Shown: in pieces, positions 35,642 through 36,207 of the stretch
Layout: every line of letters starts with the position of its first letter
Numbering within the stretch: position 1 is the first letter of the stretch
DNA from: a virus
Direction: 5' to 3' (one strand)
IMG/VR virus record: IMGVR_UViG_3300018421_000084
Location: 1 to 36,207 of that record
DNA: 36,207 bases
The notes under the pieces: generated by a model
Databases searched by the model: none
The model's input: only the letters and a program-made list of their open reading frames with translations
What the model was told of the DNA's origin: nothing
Position numbers and translations under genes: made by a program

Positions 35642-36207
35642 ATGAAAATACAGGAAGCGAAGTTGTTTGCTTCCGTTCTTGCGGTTGTTAAACAACAAAC
35701 ACAGAAACTCACAGAAGATATATTAGAAAAAGTTAATATCATCGAAGGACCTTCTGGTCCAAAAGGTGATGCTGGTGAGAAAGGAGATAAAGGTGATACA
35801 GGAGCTAGGGGCGCTCGTGGTTCCAGGGGTGAGAAGGGACTACAGGGTGAAACCGGATTACAAGGTGAACAAGGTCCAATCGGCGAGCAAGGCCCAGCTG
35901 GAGAACAAGGCCTTCAGGGAGAACCAGGCGAAAAAGGAGAACCAGGCTTACTTGGCGAACAAGGAGAAATTGGACCAAGAGGTCCTCAGGGTTTACAAGG
36001 AGAACGGGGAGATCGAGGAGCACCTGGTCGAGACGGTAAAAATGGATCTGATGGTGTAAAAGGAGACAAAGGCGATAAGGGTCCGAAAGGTGATAAAGGA
36101 GATCCTGGTAAACAAGGTCCAAAAGGCGAACGAGGATTAAAGGGCGATAAGGGTCCGAAGGGCGACAAAGGTGACAAAGGTTCACAAGGTAAGATAGGAC
36201 CAAAAGG
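35642..36207 (+). CDS. Collagen-like protein, 3'-truncated by the window edge
   Basis: The ATG at 35642 opens a frame with no stop to the window end (188 complete codons). Residues 1-35 form a predicted helix ([20 protein letters not shown] then [11 protein letters not shown]), likely a trimerising coiled coil. From Gly36 to the edge the sequence is an unbroken run of 51 Gly-X-Y triplets ([16 protein letters not shown] and so on), rich in GDK, GEK, GPK, GEQ and GLQ, the hallmark of bacterial and phage collagen triple helices. Such proteins form rod-like fibres on virions. It begins two bases after the portal stop, so it belongs to the gene 20 late transcript and is probably a structural or decoration fibre. 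The C-terminal domain, which would tell its role, lies outside the window. Confidence 0.92.
   Translation, partial: MKIQEAKLFASVLAVVKQQTQKLTEDILEKVNIIEGPSGPKGDAGEKGDKGDTGARGARGSRGEKGLQGETGLQGEQGPIGEQGPAGEQGLQGEPGEKGEPGLLGEQGEIGPRGPQGLQGERGDRGAPGRDGKNGSDGVKGDKGDKGPKGDKGDPGKQGPKGERGLKGDKGPKGDKGDKGSQGKIGPK

Noticed and set aside
35805-36203. Long minus-strand open frames opposite the collagen-like gene, and a plus-strand frame at 35766-36059
   Set aside because: They are shadows of the Gly-X-Y codon repetition. The minus-strand frames read as Leu/Asp- or Ser/Pro-rich low-complexity protein with no ribosome site.

Overview
This window looks like part of the late (virion structure and DNA packaging) region of a T4-like contractile-tailed phage. 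The genome is AT-rich. The evidence is an almost complete run of recognisable T4-type morphogenesis genes: baseplate gp53, gp27-like hub, gp5, gp25, gp6, gp7-position protein and gp8, then gp15, gp13, gp14, gp16, gp17, gp18, gp19 and gp20. The DUF4815-type protein, the 'YHDG'-repeat fibre and the small accessory proteins resemble those of marine T4-like phages (cyanophages and pelagiphages). That assignment is from memory of the families, and the host cannot be read from this window.

Layout, left to right. Bases 1-11152 (+): tightly packed baseplate genes, several with ATGA-type overlaps. Bases 11165-23599 (+): baseplate periphery and fibre block, holding a 1446-aa DUF4815-type protein, a 623-aa structural protein, a 73-aa coiled-coil protein, a 1484-aa repetitive fibre and two unassigned proteins. 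Bases 23571-26814 (-): a four-gene cassette on the opposite strand, made of glycosyltransferase, radical SAM enzyme, glycosyltransferase and a smaller glycosyltransferase-like protein. All its genes overlap. Bases 26874-31272 (+): neck and terminase genes in the order 15-13-14-16-17. Bases 31344-33902 (+): tail sheath and tail tube, followed by a strong UUCG-loop terminator. Bases 34006-36207 (+): portal gene 20, then a collagen-like gene that runs off the right edge.

Regulation is visible. Exact T4-type late promoter boxes (TATAAATA) lie upstream of genes 8, 15, 18 and 20, with one-mismatch versions before 13 and 19. Four of the six sit 35-37 bases before the start codon. The minus-strand cassette has no such box. 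It has a sigma70-like TATAAT in its short divergent leader, and its 3' end meets the plus-strand genes at a hairpin that lies inside both convergent coding ends. This suggests that the cassette is expressed on a different schedule from the virion genes.

How the genes work together: gp53, 25, 6, 7 and 8 build the baseplate wedges around the gp27/gp5 hub and spike. The gp5 homologue carries a C-terminal cysteine-type peptidoglycan hydrolase domain in place of the T4 lysozyme domain. gp18 and gp19 form the sheath and tube, and gp15, gp13 and gp14 finish the tail and neck. gp16, gp17 and gp20 package DNA. The fibres are presumed to handle host recognition. The glycosyltransferase/radical SAM cassette probably modifies a surface glycan or a virion or host component. 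Its chemistry is unknown and it is the least explained part of the window. No tRNA, CRISPR array, insertion sequence or gene-free stretch above about 105 bases was found.
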